Source: Volutella citrinella
Lineage: Eukaryota; Ascomycota; Sordariomycetes; Hypocreales; Nectriaceae
DNA length: 64,000 bases
NCBI GenBank assembly: GCA_034401135.1
Contig: JAWZSP010000003.1
Coordinates: 2,542,001 to 2,606,000 of the forward strand
Direction of reading: 5' to 3'
Part shown: positions 23,538-35,476 of the stretch, in pieces
How positions within the stretch are numbered: position 1 is the first letter of the stretch
Layout: every line of letters starts with the position of its first letter
Translations under genes and position numbers: made by a program
Notes under the pieces: model-generated
Told to the model about the DNA's origin: nothing
Seen by the model: the letters and a program-made list of their open reading frames with translations, nothing else
Database searches by the model: none

Positions 23538-25558
23538 TTACTCAGCATTGCGCTTGAGGTCCTTCTCCAAGAGGGACTTGCCAGTCATCTCCTCGGGCTG
23601 GGGCAGACCCATGGCGGCGAGAATAGTGGGAGCGACGTCACCAAGAACGCCGTCGTTCTTCTTCAAGCTCCAGCCAGCGGGGGCATTGGCCATGATGAAA
23701 GGCACCTTGTTCGTGGTGTGGCTGGTCTTGGGCTTGCCGTCCTCGAACTTCATCTCCTCAGCGTTGCCGTGGTCGGCGGTGATGAAGAGAATGTAGCCTT
23801 CCTTCTTGCAGCCCTCCAGAATCTTGCCGATGGCCTTGTCGGTGGCGGTGCAGCCAACAATGGCGGCCTCATACACGCCGGTGTGGCCAACCATGTCAGG
23901 GGGAGCGAAGTTGTTCATGACAAAGGGGAACTTCTGCTCACCAAGTCGCTTCACAACCTGGTCGGCGACGCCATCGGCGGACATCTCCGGGGCAAGATCG
24001 TAGGTGGCGACGGCCTTGTTGGAGGGGACGAGATCCTGGCTCTGGTCGCGGGTCTCGAGAGGGAATACCTTCTCGACGCCGCCGTTGAAGAAGAAGGTAA
24101 CGTGGGCGTACTTCTCAGTCTCGGCAATGTGCACCTGCTCGACATTCTGCTTACCCAGCCACTCGGCCAGGACGTTGCCCATGCGCTGAGGCTGGAAGGC
24201 AACTTCGAAAGGGTAGTCGCCCTTGTATTGGGTCATGGTAACGAGCTTGCTGATCTTGGGGAAGACGAAGTCTGGCATGACGGAGCGATCGACATCGCCG
24301 AGGACCTGGGTGATCTGGCGAACACGGTCGGATCGGTAGTTGAAGAAAAAGACGGTGTCGTCGTCTGGGACCACAATGTTAGCTCACTCTTCGCGCGTCT
24401 TAGATCTGAAAGGCAAGGGGCCTACACACCCTTGATGCGGCCCTCATCGCCACCAACAATGATGGGGGTAAGGAACTCGTCCTTATCCTTGGAGCCACCG
24501 AGCTCGTATCGATCCCTGACGGCAGCAACGGGGTCCTCGGCGGCCTCGCCCTTGCCGTGGATCATGCCGTTGAGAGCAATCTCACATCGCTCCCACCGCT
24601 TATCACGGTCCATGGCATAGTAGCGGCCGACGACGGTGGCAATCTGTCCAACACCAATCTCGAGCATGGTCTGGACCAGCTCCTCCATGTAGCCGGCACC
24701 CGACTTGGGGTCGGTGTCACGACCATCGCCGAAAAAGTGGATGAAGACCTTGGGGACGCCGAAGGCCTTGGCGGCCTCGAGCAGGGCGTACAGGTGGGTT
24801 TGCTTTGAGTGCTGTTGCGGTGTGAGCGTGAGCGGAAGAGTTCGGAGGGAAAGCCCGTGCAGGCGAGCATATGTCGGGGACTTCGGGCTGGGTAATGACT
24901 TACAACACCACCGTGGGAGACGAGACCGCAGAGGTGCAGGCGGCCGTTGCCGGCGGCAGCACTCTGGAAGGTCTCCTTGATGACCTCGTTGGACTGAAGC
25001 TCGCCGTTCTTGATGGTCTGGTCGATGCGGACGACATCCTGCCAGACAACCCGACCGGCTCCGATGTTCAGATGTCCAACCTCGGAATTGCCCATGAGAC
25101 CCTCGGGAAGCCCCACCGCCAGCGAGGAGGCATCGAGTTCGGTAAAGCCATTCTCATCCTTGGAGAGAGTGTCCATGACGGGGGTCTCGGCGGCGGCAAT
25201 GGCGTCGCCATCTTTGGGGCTCGACTCGGAGGGGATACCCCAGCCATCAATGACGACTGTACGACCGCAAAAGCAGCATGATTAGCCAGGCAAGTTCGAG
25301 TTGGACGAGAATGTAGCTGCAGACGAGGACATAGTCCAGTCGCGGATGCTTGTATTTGCGCAGGGTTCGGACCGTCGCGGGCGCCGACTTGGAGGAGCGC
25401 AATGGAGGTCGAGGGGCAGGTAGCGCGAGGCAATCGCGGGGTTTGGGAGACGGCGACGATGATGGAGGCTTGGAGGGGTAGGGGGAGGAGGGGGCGGGGT
25501 TCGGGCAGGGGGAGGGCGAGGACATACTGAGGCAGGCCTTCTGCTCGGTCTGGGACAT
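23538..25558 (-). CDS. 2,3-bisphosphoglycerate-independent phosphoglycerate mutase
   Basis: This enzyme interconverts 3- and 2-phosphoglycerate in glycolysis and gluconeogenesis by a metal-dependent phosphoserine mechanism, in the cytosol. Four exons, 25558-25528, 25256-24904, 24811-24430 and 24364-23538, have introns of 271, 92 and 65 nt. The first exon codes only MSQTEQKACL plus one base. Phases agree and give 530 residues, typical of the iPGM family. Motifs include the metal ligand D14 in VIDGWG, the catalytic serine S68 in LMGNSEVGHLNIGAGR, RLHLCGLVSHGGVHS, FIHFFGDGRDTDP, GRYYAMDRDKRWER, NYRSDR and the C-terminal metal site ITADHGNAE plus SHTTNKVPFI. All appear intact. The long pyrimidine-rich first intron is the only unusual element. 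Confidence 0.96.
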
Positions 25559-26654
25559 GTTGGATGATTGTAATTGTATAGTGAGGGGAAGGAGGGGTAT
25601 GGAGGAAGAAAAAAAAGAAAGGAAGGGGAGAAGGAAAGAGGGCGAGTGAAGGATAAAAATATTCTACCCAAAGGGGACGTTACCAGGGAGCTCGGCGGTC
25701 TGGTATTAGTGATGGAAATGATGCGTGATTTGATGGGGCGAGGCGGCGAACGATTTCACACAGAAACACGTTAGAAATATGGTGGGGGTTTATGTCATCG
25801 CCTGATAACGCCCATCTCCATCCGGGCTGTCGCTATTTAGGGGACGGGAGGGTTTGGGTGTTTTGTTGCTGGGTAAGGTTGAGGCGGGATGCGCGTTGCC
25901 GCGCCTTGGACGCACTGTACCAGCGTTGCTTTTCGGCGACAGCACGGTGCGGTGAGCGGTGTGTCCGCGGTGAGTCGAGCGCAATCTGGATCCACGCATG
26001 TTTGTTGAGCGGACCAGTGCTCCGGAATAGCCTGATGGGTACCTAGCAGCCCCCCCATCTCTCGATCCGTCACCTTGTGCAACCATTATTTTGGTGGTGT
26101 TGCCGTCGTACCAGCGCCACCAGCGACGGGGCGTGCCATCATGATCCAATCGAGCATCAGGCAATTCTCACACGGACCGACTTCCAGGACGCTATGGACG
26201 CCCTGACTAGTACCTGCCTGGTAGGCTGTTACAGGGGACCAGGGGTCCAAGGTCCAAGGCGGCAAGGCCCGCCTGGCGCCAGGGCAGTTGACGGATCTAC
26301 GGACTCCTCCAAGTCGCTCTTACTTGGGAGGGGAGACATCACCACCACACTGACAAGGCAGGGAGCGTGCAGTATGAGAGCCTCTCGTAACCGGGCAGGT
26401 AGCGTTATTTACCTAATTATGAAGGTTGCATGCAAGAATATGCCCTGCCTGGAAAGCGCAGTGCCGGTAGACCTGTCTGATAGAATGCACACCTCGAGTC
26501 AATACCCAGGTAGGGCTTCTTCATTTTGCTCAGTTCAACAACCAGGACGCCCAAGAAACCGAAAGGCTACGTGACATATTACAACCACAGAGATCATTAC
26601 ACCGAAGCTTCTAATCTGCACCCCCGTGAAAAATCCCGCCATAACCAGCTGGCA
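25559..26654. other. divergent intergenic region
   Basis: These 1.1 kb lie upstream of both the phosphoglycerate mutase gene (minus) and the orphan at 26655 (plus). The part next to the mutase start is strongly pyrimidine-rich on the minus strand, as is common in promoters of highly expressed fungal glycolytic genes. No coding sequence is supported. Confidence 0.5.
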
Positions 26655-27449
26655 ATGGACCTCACGGAAATCTCCTATACGTGCGACTCCACGATCGAGG
26701 ACCCGGACGCTCGTATTGGTACCTTTGGAGACTGCCGGCTAGGGCACTCACCCAGAAAGACTTCCCTCCTAGATCTTGAGTACATATTTGTCGACCCGGA
26801 TAGGCCAGATGCACCTCTTCAGCGTCGCACTACGCTCGACTGGCTAGATGACAGCCTATTCGATACTTGCCCTGTCTTCTCTCCCGACCGAATCATGTTT
26901 GCGGGGCTCGCCTACGCCCTTGGCCTTACAGTGAAGCTTGCCAACGGCTCAGGGCTCGTCATGAAGCTGCCGGGATGCGACCACCATTTTAGGCTGACCG
27001 CGTCGAGATTTTATGCCATACGATCCAGGCTTACGGCCCACGTGCTCCGGGACCCTCGAGTTCTATGCGGAAAGCAGCCTCACGTTATAGTCATATGCAA
27101 CATAAGACAATTCAATGACTTCGAAAGGGAAGGGTGGCCGCTTGTTAGCCAGACCAGCCCCCCACCAACACGGTTGAGCTCATCGCTGTCGCCCGAGAGA
27201 GACCACATAAGTAAGTTGCCTAACCAGCGTGTGTCTGATCATATGCCCCTACCTGGTTCTTAAAATGCTGGCCAGGCACTGATAGTAAGACCTGGTGTTG
27301 CAGACTACACTGGCGAGAATAGGACCCGAGACGACACCGAAAGCCCCGACCCACGAAACAACCATCTTCGCAACTTTGCTCTTCGCAATGAAGATTTAAT
27401 TAAAAAAGAACCCAATGAAGACTTCATAAAAAAAGAACCCGATTGCTAG
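26655..27449 (+). CDS. hypothetical protein with tandem IKKEP tail
   Basis: I do not recognise this protein. An ATG at 26655 opens a frame to 27210, where a canonical GTAAGT donor is followed by a 93-nt intron ending TTGCAG at 27303; the second exon stays open to TAG at 27449. The exact phase match and the protein-like second exon support a real two-exon gene of 233 residues. The N-terminal part is acidic and globular-looking, with a hydrophobic stretch around IMFAGLAYALGLTVKL, and the middle is serine/proline-rich. The C-terminus is charged and ends in two 9-residue repeats, EDLIKKEPN and EDFIKKEPD, before a final Cys. Each IKKE fits the psi-K-x-E SUMO acceptor pattern. The frame is open upstream of 26655, so a longer N-terminus is possible. 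Confidence 0.6.
27390..27443 (+). repeat. two 27-bp tandem units in coding sequence
   Basis: Units 27390-27416 and 27417-27443 are adjacent in-frame copies that differ at a few positions, encoding EDLIKKEPN and EDFIKKEPD. The divergence is partly silent, so the duplication is not brand new. Confidence 0.8.
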
Positions 27450-28159
27450 TGGGGTGACGGAAAATAGTTCTACACTGTCACCTCATAACAATCCAGCAGG
27501 GAAGTTCACTCTGGCCGACCAGTCGATATCAAAATTACCCCTACGACCACGAGGACCGGCAGTTTGAATTCATACAAGCTTTCAAACTTGCTACCATGTC
27601 TGGAATTATTCTCACCAACAAAACACGACCCTGTGCTCTTGTCAATGACCACGTGGGCTTGTATGTCGCATCAGCAGAATGAACGACATAAACTAGCGCT
27701 AGCGTCTGCATCAATAAAATGATTTGTTATACTCCGTGAATTACTCTCGTGTCCAAGAAGGACCGACCATCCGGCTCGTTCAGAACTGGAAGCATCGCCA
27801 TTTAGAAATTTGGTGCTTCATAAATCGGATTATATTCAATGTTAGTAGCTTGTATATGGCGGTTGGCCAGTGTCAAGGGGCCGTATCGCGCTATCAAGCT
27901 GCGGGGCCCTAGATCCAAGGCTAGGCGTGCCCCACCCCGATTCTTTACCAGTTCGCATGGACAGATTCAATTCATCTCCGACAAGCCTGGCCTGACAATT
28001 CAATACGATACGCACCGGGGGCTACGAGGCAGGGCGCTGCAATTCCTGATTCCTCACCATCGCCTCATCAGACACAGGCCCATACCGCCGGCCTGATTCC
28101 CCACAGCCCATTGCCAACCCCCTTGCTCTGCCCCAGCAACGGAGCGTCGTTTGACAGCC
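27450..28159. other. intergenic, upstream of med9
   Basis: About 700 bases between the orphan stop and the Med9 start. The left half is A/T-rich and fits a 3' UTR; the right half should contain the med9 promoter. No gene is seen. Confidence 0.5.
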
Positions 28160-28579
28160 ATGGCCTCCTCATCTGGTCCTCACCCACTGGCTCTCCCACC
28201 CGCCTTCTCGCCAGACACGCTCGACGCCCTCTCAGAGCTGTCCCTCGTCCTGTCCAAGGTCCGCGCCGGCATCCAGGCCTCGTCCGGCATCACCACAGCG
28301 CCCGCGCCGGGGGCGCCCGAGGCCCATGGCGGCCCGACGCTCTCCTTCAAGGACGTCCCTGGCGCCACCGACGGCCTCAAGCACAAGATCCAGCGCGCCC
28401 GCGCCGAGGTTCGCGCCCTGCCGGACATGGACAGGACAATCGCCGACCAGGAGGAGGAGATGCGCGACTTGGAGGCGCGGATAGAGCAGCAGCGCGCGTT
28501 GCTGCAGCGCCTGCGGGACGAGGCGGCTGGCAAGGCGGCCAAGCAGGAACCTGCCGGAGCTGACAAGATGGAGACTTGA
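28160..28579 (+). CDS. med9: Mediator complex subunit 9 (Cse2/Med9)
   Basis: This is a small subunit of the Mediator middle module, which links activators to RNA polymerase II in the nucleus. The single exon codes for 139 residues. The N-terminal third is Ser/Pro/Ala-rich. The conserved part begins near LSFKDVPGATDGLKHKIQRAR and runs through ALPDMDRTI into a predicted coiled coil (EEEMRDLEARIEQQRALLQRL), the typical arrangement of fungal Med9. The start was placed at the ATG before ASSSGP because the frame upstream has only alternative codons. It converges on the tubulin cofactor C gene, with 234 bases between the stops. Confidence 0.85.
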   Translation: MASSSGPHPLALPPAFSPDTLDALSELSLVLSKVRAGIQASSGITTAPAPGAPEAHGGPTLSFKDVPGATDGLKHKIQRARAEVRALPDMDRTIADQEEEMRDLEARIEQQRALLQRLRDEAAGKAAKQEPAGADKMET

Positions 28580-28813
28580 TTGAGAAAGAAATTCGGGTGA
28601 TTTGGTGGCAAAATTATTTGGAGTTTAGGAGTTTGGAACACCCTGGGACAACTATACAGGGATGTCGCATGGCATTGGCGTTTGGAGGCCAGTATGAGGA
28701 GTCTCAATTGAACGAACACACACAGCTTCTCTCGCCCGCTATCCCACGCTTCATGCTCACTATGAACGCCTTAAAATGTTGCAAAGCCACTGTCCACCAG
28801 AGCTAGCCTTTCG

Positions 28814-30097
28814 TCAGCCTCGTCGGATACCCAGTTTGCTGAGCGTCTCCTCCACGCTGACCCCAGGCTGTCCTGGAACGACCTTCTTCCAGATTTCATC
28901 ACTGAGTCGCTCGTTGGTAGAGAGCGCAACCCAGTTTGGACTCGGGCCTGCCTTAAGCCACTTGAAGTCATCTACCTGATCCCACTGGTTTTCAACAGCA
29001 CCATCGGCCTCGGTCATCTGGCAGGGTAAGGTGTTAGTCAAGGACCCTTTCCCCCACCGAGTAGTGAACTGGGAGAGGCGGGAGCACTTACATATGCGTC
29101 AGGTAGAGGAGCGAACCGCATTCCGGAACAGTCCTCGATGATTGGATGGCTGCCGCAGTGGAGGTACACATCGACGTTGGAGCACTCGTGGATGCGAGCC
29201 TGATGAGCCACCACAACCAGCACGCTGTCCGACACCCCCGTGATGTGCACAGGGCCCGACACCCGGCCAGCGACAATGAGGCTCTTGGAGACGTTCTTGA
29301 TAACTAGGCCGGGGAAGGGAGCACCGGTGGCAGTTGGAATGGACATGTCGACGATGCACCGACTGAGATCTGTCAGGCTGCCTGCCGCCGTGGCACGAGC
29401 AGCGGACGAGGGGAGGATGATGTGGAGGCCCGTCTGGTTCGATATTCCGATGTTCCTGGCAGCGGAGAAGCTTGGCTTGCGGAGCGGGGAGGTACTGGGG
29501 CGACTCATCTCCTCGTTGTAGTTCTTGGTCGTGGGCGGCAGCTCGCTGAGGGTGTCGTCCTCCTTGTCTTCTTCGACGGCGACGTGCGAGGCGATGGGCT
29601 CAGTCAGCTTGCGGGACAAGCTGCCAGGGCTCAATCGAGGGTCGTTTTCTGGGGCGCCCATGTCGACGTGATTCGCCTTCTTTCGGAACTGGAAGCGAGC
29701 TTTTGGGGTTATCTTGGCAATGGTCTCGTTGAGCTTGTCTTGGAGAGACTTGATGGTCTGGGTTTCGGTGTAAGCCAACTGTTAGCCACCCTTTGGGACG
29801 TGCGCATGACGGCCGTGGAAAAGGCAGGGCTGACCTCTGAGTATTGCTTCCGGTCATAGGAGGGCGTGAATGCGGCTGCATCAGCAACCTCGTTCTGCAG
29901 CTTGGTGACACCCGCGAGGATGTGGTCGATGGCCTCCTGGCGCTCCCCGTTGACATTGGCCACCTCGGGAAGCTCGTCGATTAGTTCCTGCAGAGCTACG
30001 CAAATCTATGAGATACTGGCTGAGCACATGAACACAGGACCCTCTCACCCTGTACACTCTCCAAAAAGTGATTGTAGAACTTCTGTTTAGGATCCAT
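28814..30097 (-). CDS. tubulin-folding cofactor C (TBCC)
   Basis: Cofactor C joins the tubulin-cofactor supercomplex and stimulates GTP hydrolysis by beta-tubulin, releasing native alpha/beta dimers in the cytoplasm. Four exons, 30097-30049, 29995-29835, 29778-29092 and 29017-28814, with introns of 53, 56 and 74 nt, give 366 residues with consistent phases. An N-terminal helical tubulin-binding part (about 1-110) is followed by a Ser-rich linker and a C-CAP/CARP beta-helix domain containing LVIKNVSKSLIVAGRVSGPVHI and the signature IIEDCSGMRFAP. The arginine in HQARIHE, near residue 265, matches the arginine-finger position of the family. It corresponds to yeast Cin2. Confidence 0.92.
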
Positions 30098-32140
30098 GGT
30101 GTTCTGTCGCAACGGCAGCTGGTGCGTTTCCGCACACCGCAGCTGGGGTTGGGGGCTGTGGGCTTGAGTCTGCGCTTCCACCGTGGACATGGTTAATATA
30201 AAACTGTTGTATAATTATGATGCTAAGGATTTGTCTCAAGAACAAGTCTGAGAGTGAATGGTGGGTTCTCGAAGCAGGTGATTGTGACGGGAAACCGGGG
30301 GGTTCAATGGGTTCAAATAAGACTTGGCGTTCGCTGTGCAGTGTAGATGGGAGTCGGGACGCGCGATAATGAGCTGCGCAGATGACAGGCGATGGCTGCA
30401 GAAAACGGAAGACGGACGAGGCCACGTCGGAAAGCGTACAAGGCAAAAGGACACTTACACTTGCAGACGATAGCGGCAGACGAGGGTTGATATGCGCGTC
30501 CGACGTGCCAGAATGCGCAAATGGGCCAACCCGACGGGTCTGGACGCTGTCAGGTCGATGCACCTACCGTGTGGTTGAGCGGCGGGGGTGACGTCAAAGC
30601 CAGCTGATGCGCGAGACTGAAGCTGGCAGCAGGAGGACGCTAAAAAGGCCCGAGCGAGCAGTGAAGGGGGTGGTGGTGGGAGGAAGGCTGCAGCAGCGCG
30701 CGCGCAGGGATGGGATGGTGCGTCGTGGAGAGCAGACAATAGGCGAGCGGCGGCTTATGGTGTAGTGGCGGTAGCGAGCAAGTGGTGTGAGAGACCACCT
30801 GGGCAGACCGTGGCGGCGATGGCGACGGCAGCGACGATGCGAGGCTCCGAGAGAGGGATTCGCTCGTTTTTTTGCAGGCGCAGCGATGGATGAGCCCACA
30901 AAGAACAAATTCGGGCGTGGTGGGTTGGATTTCAGCCAGAACTAGAAAGAGTCGTGCCTTTCCTGCAGGGCACAACACCAACGAGAACCTGCTCGTCACC
31001 GTTTACACAGGTAATATGGGCGGCAATGGAGGGGACAAGGATGGCAGCAGTTGGAGTCCAGTATGACACCAGCCACGACTGTTCCTGTCGAAACCTGCAG
31101 CTCAACCGCCTTCTGGGACGTTCCGTTTGGTGGGGCAGTTTCGTAGCACTCATCATCACCATCATCAATTGTGCCTGGCCATCAATCACGGCTGACCACG
31201 GCCATGAGGTGAGCCAAGCAGCATGTGCACAGGCATCGCATGTATGTCTGTCCTTGCGTCTGAATTGGACACCGAAGCAAGACTTGGCGATGGCCCCTCG
31301 CACCCCAGATCTCGACAACGTGGAGGGTTGCAAGCTGTCTGCTGCTCCCTTCACAGCGACCTATTTGCTGCATTAGACTCTTCCCTACAATGGCTTGATC
31401 GGCGATGTGCAGCAGTAGCCGCACCGGGCTGTTCATCGAGGGCTGCGTCTGGGCGCTGGGATGGTCTTGATGCTGGTGATGCCATTGGACATGTCACCAA
31501 ACCACACGCTACGTGACCCCGTGGACATGCCTTGGCGGAACGCCCATCTCAGCCATGTCACGCCGGTCAATCTATTGCCTGCCCCGAGATCCTGTGCAAG
31601 CTGGAGCTCTGCGACGTCTTTGATGGTAAATTGAAGCTATCCCACCCTGGCTCCGCCTGTAGGGAGCAAAGGGGTCGGTGTCTGTCCCATACATCAAGCC
31701 CTGTGACGCAAGAGAGGCCCGGCCTTGTGCTTTCTTGGATTATAATGACCTTTGCCATGATTGCCGACTTGACGACTTGAGTAGAAACCCCGGACCATCG
31801 CTCCCATCTTCCATTAGACGCCGCTCGACAGCCATCGTCGTCCACCTCCGCCATTCTCGCTTAGCCCCGGCGACACTATCCCGGCTCGAGCCAATCCTCT
31901 ACTTCATCGTCAACTGTTCCGTTGTAGTCTTTGCTGGATCGCCAATGGATAGGCCTGCAGTCTCCGTGTCAGCCATGGGAAAGCTCCAGGTCGGTGTTGG
32001 ACCGTCCTACCTCCGGGGCATCAAAAAAGGCCTTTGCCCAAGCATTCTTGACAGCCCTCTCCTTTGTTCGAATCCAGGGGCCGGCAAGGTGCTTCAGCTG
32101 TGGAATCGCTCAGAAACTCATAAACGTCCGTCTCCCTGGT
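30098..32140. other. 2-kb intergenic region
   Basis: No gene is supported. The first 700 bases upstream of the cofactor C start are pyrimidine-rich on the minus strand and are probably its promoter and leader. The remainder contains only short overlapping frames on both strands. Confidence 0.5.
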
Positions 32141-32734
32141 TCAGACGGGCGCAAGACTACTAAGGATCGTCTCGGCCGGGTTGTCTTGAGCAGAAGTTGT
32201 TGGGACGCCTGGCTTGAATCGCCTTCCCCATCTCCTGAGCATCTTTTTTGCCCTCCTTTCTTCCATTTTCCCCAACCTTTTCTTCATTCTTGCCCACTCT
32301 TCTTCTGCAGCAGCGGCAACTTGGAGTTCACGCTGAAGTTTTCGTCTTCGCTTCGCAAGTTCAGCCTTCTGATGGATCATTCTGAGCCTGGCGTAATCGG
32401 TCGGCCGCAGGGGGCTGAGTAGGCGGGTCGTTTTCCACATCTTTCGTAGTTTGGCGTACTTCGGGCACATCTGCGCCTTTCTTGGTATTTCTTGGAGTGT
32501 CAGTACACTGCCCTGGGGCGACGTGACGATGATGTTTGGGATAGCACGGCCAGTCTGCCCTTCATTTGACGGTAGGGGTGCGTCGTGGTTTGTGCCGACG
32601 GTTCTGCAAAGAAGAAACCACAATGCTCGGGGGAGCTCAATGCTTCCATTACAAGCTGTAGCCCACAGTCTTCTAGCCACTCTTCCGACTCCATTCACTC
32701 CTAGGCGCAAGGGCCAGTCTCGTTGAGGAGGCAT
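32141..32734 (-). CDS. hypothetical basic coiled-coil protein (doubtful)
   Basis: A single ATG-started frame codes for 197 residues. The first 90 residues have no clear character. Residues about 95-180 look more like real protein: a very basic helical segment rich in Lys, Arg, Glu and Leu (KRRRKLQREL, EEEWARMKKRLGKMEERRAKK) that could form a coiled coil. I recognise no family. It lies alone between the cofactor C promoter and the gpi1 3' end. Part of the N-terminal frame may be non-coding, and the gene may include an unseen intron. Confidence 0.35.
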   Translation of the reverse strand: MPPQRDWPLRLGVNGVGRVARRLWATACNGSIELPRALWFLLCRTVGTNHDAPLPSNEGQTGRAIPNIIVTSPQGSVLTLQEIPRKAQMCPKYAKLRKMWKTTRLLSPLRPTDYARLRMIHQKAELAKRRRKLQRELQVAAAAEEEWARMKKRLGKMEERRAKKMLRRWGRRFKPGVPTTSAQDNPAETILSSLAPV

Positions 32735-33135
32735 AGTACCGAGGGGTGGCGGTTCCCTGCGCTCTGCAGGAGAATACTCAACTTCCCTGGTGCTGTGAAT
32801 AAAGAATCCACAAAGGGCAGAGGTGGTAGTCCACGAAGCCGAAGCATGTGGCGGCGTATGCGTAGCGTGTGGGACGAAAGAAGTGAGTGCTTGAAATATC
32901 TGCTCGCTAGATGGACGCGCGCGGGTGCCGTGTCACTCGTCACTATGCACTCCTCTCGCCTCTAGCTTGCATTGCGAAACTACTCTACGCAAGCAATGCA
33001 CACTCTCTTTTCACATTTCTAGCACAAACAGAACAACGCAAAGATACTTCAGGTTTGTCTTCGCAGGATGCATTGCGAGACCAATTAGATGTTAAAATTA
33101 TTATATGCCGTCGGCATATCCATGCCCCTTTTGCA
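32735..33135. other. short intergenic region downstream of gpi1
   Basis: These 401 bases follow the gpi1 stop codon on the minus strand and precede the doubtful orphan. They are expected to hold the gpi1 terminator. Nothing else is seen. Confidence 0.5.
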
Positions 33136-35476
33136 TCATTTGTTATACGACGTTCGCCTGCCTCCGTTTGTCAAGGGGGGTATGTACGGCATTGTGAAGC
33201 GCTTGACTGGCCGAGGGACCGTGTTGAGAGCCCGCCACATTTCCCCTATTGTTGCCCTCCTTGCCGGCAGCATGCTGTATTGCAAACTATACAAGTTCCT
33301 CCGATCGATGGGCGGCACAAACATGCCCGTGACCAGACAGAAAAACACTCGAGGCAGAAGGTAATGCTTCCGAATGCGGTGGATCATTTGGAAGTATTGG
33401 TCAAACATTACTCGGAATGTTAAAGGAATCGACTGCCCCGGGTAAGAAAGCATTCTTGACATTTCGTTTTAGGAGACTTTGTACTGACCTTGAGGTAGAT
33501 GACTGAGGTAGGAGGCGTATGAATCGTAAAATTAGAGTCATTAAGTCTATGGTCGTGGGTATCTCGAAGTTCAAACCGAATGCCACCTAGACCTATTTAG
33601 CATAATAATTGAGGAAGGGGGAAAACCCCGCGTACCTGGTAGTCGTCTTGGATCCTTGATCCGCAACATTAGAGCAAACAACGGGAAATGGTTCAAGCAG
33701 GATAAGGCGGTGTCGAACCCAGCTTTGAGGGAAATGATGATCATTCTCGCAATTGCAAAGTTGAGATAGAAGACCGCCACTGTTGGCAGGAGGAAGAAGA
33801 GGACGGTAAACAGGATTGTACCAACAAGGAGTTGGTCCAGGTCGTAATCACATGAGTCGATGCGGTTTCGGAGAATGTTGTGCTTCTTGCCACGGAACAG
33901 GTGGAACAGGCTTTGAAGAATCGTGAGCTGCCAGTGGTAGATGCGCGCTGACGCCAAGTAGAACGAGTAGATGTGGATTGTCAGGGCAGAAAGCAAGTCG
34001 GAAAACATCGCAATCGGCATACTGGCACCCGCAAAGGAGGAGAATCCGATAAACCACACCAGCTGAGGAAGAGCCGGCGTCAAGGCCTCAATACAATCTG
34101 ACACCCCGTTAGTACGTCGTCGCCAAAACTCACAACTGGTGACTTACTCGACCAATAATCAATGACCCAGAGGAACAGGTCACCGAGAAACATGGCGAGC
34201 TCTCCGTTGAGCTTAAGGCCAGCAGGCCAGCCCATGAGCCATGAGATGCCTCGCTGGAGTGCCCCGACAGTGTATGTCCGGAGGACCTCGCTGATCTGGA
34301 CTGAGACCCATTCGGCATTTTCAATGATGAATGAGCCTAGTGCAATTCCGATGATGACATCGTTGGCCACCAGCCAAAGACTATTATAGAATCGGATGTA
34401 GTCAGGGTTGCTGGTCGTGACGCTGTCCCAGTCGCTCTTGCGCTGCCGAAGAGTGATGTACTGCATTGGCCAGTAGCAAAACTGTTGCAGGCGGATCTCT
34501 ATCTGCTGCGCGGTAGCTGATATGTCCTTGAGCGCGGCGTAGCCGGGTTTGAGGCGGAACTCAAGCAACAGGAGAAGCATCTCGGCAACTATTCGGTGGC
34601 CCATGAGCATCAAGACAAACATCTTGCGCAAAACGGGGAAAATGTAGACGGTGAACCATGTCCAGAGTTGCAAGATAACATAGTTTCGCATCGTGGTCGC
34701 CTGCTCAACGACTCGCTCAGAGACACTAAGACTTCGTCGAGGTCGCGCGCCCAGTCGGCCAACATTCTTTTGCAGCGTGGCCTCGAGCTCCCAAGACCAA
34801 TTGACTTGACTGACGATCTTGGGCAGAGCCCTATCACGTGCGGATGGCACTCGCTTGACGATGGAGTGCTTCTTGAGCTTCTCTGCCAGTTTCCGTTTCT
34901 CTTCCCTCAGCTCCTTTCTCGCCTGTGTTTCCTCCTCTTGCTCTCCTGGGTTTTGCGGATCTTCCAGGAGCGACCCGTCGTGGCCCAAGGCAAGAGATAT
35001 GGGATTTAGAGAGATATACTGCATGCCTTTGGGGTGTGGTCGGTCGTACAAGATGAGCTGGACGCTTGCGGCTTTGGCGCAGGTGATCATAGGAACACGG
35101 GTGTTGGGCATGGTGGTGGCGCAAAACCATGATGGGTCGGCGGCGCTCGGGTCAGTCGCGTTGGAAAGACCGAGAACGTGCATGGAAGAGTGGCCGCAGA
35201 GTTCGTAGATGCGGTTCGCGGGGTGTTGCTCGCTGCGGAAGAAGGTACCGGCTTTCAGATGGTACTCTGCGTTCCGGGCCTGAGGAGAGTCAGTACGGGA
35301 TACAGCACATTGCGCCGGCGCCAGAGCAGTAACGAACGCACATCCACATCTTCCAAAATGGTTACGACCAAGACATCGAGAGTCGAGTTCCGCCAGCCCA
35401 CTACAACACCTGGGCGATCAGACCTGCGAATGTCCGTCGGCCAGAACACTCTCATCAACCCATCATGCTCTACCAT
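33136..35476 (-). CDS. gpi1: GPI-GlcNAc transferase subunit Gpi1/PIG-Q
   Basis: Gpi1 stabilises the endoplasmic-reticulum complex that transfers GlcNAc to phosphatidylinositol, the first step of GPI-anchor synthesis. Five exons, 35476-35342, 35279-34148, 34097-33636, 33586-33489 and 33432-33136, have introns of 62, 50, 49 and 56 nt. Phases are consistent and give 707 residues. Exon 1 carries GLMRVFWPTDI and GVVVGWRNSTLDVLVV. The middle has a charged cytosolic segment and several hydrophobic membrane helices. The C-terminal exons rebuild the family signature: KDPRRLPG, GIRFELRDTH, then QMIHRIRKHYL, FFCLVTG and PPIDRRNLYSLQYSMLP. An in-frame TAG lies 36 bases before the chosen ATG, fixing the start unless there is a leader exon. 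The third intron has AG dinucleotides five bases apart; only the later one keeps the family sequence. Confidence 0.93.

Noticed and set aside
23520..24620. 366-codon plus-strand frame opposite phosphoglycerate mutase
   Set aside because: Antisense shadow; the minus strand gives a full iPGM with correct splice phases, while this frame has no family-like sequence.
32060..32090. GTTCGAATCC string resembling a tRNA T-arm
   Set aside because: No acceptor stem, D-arm or anticodon stem can be placed around it.
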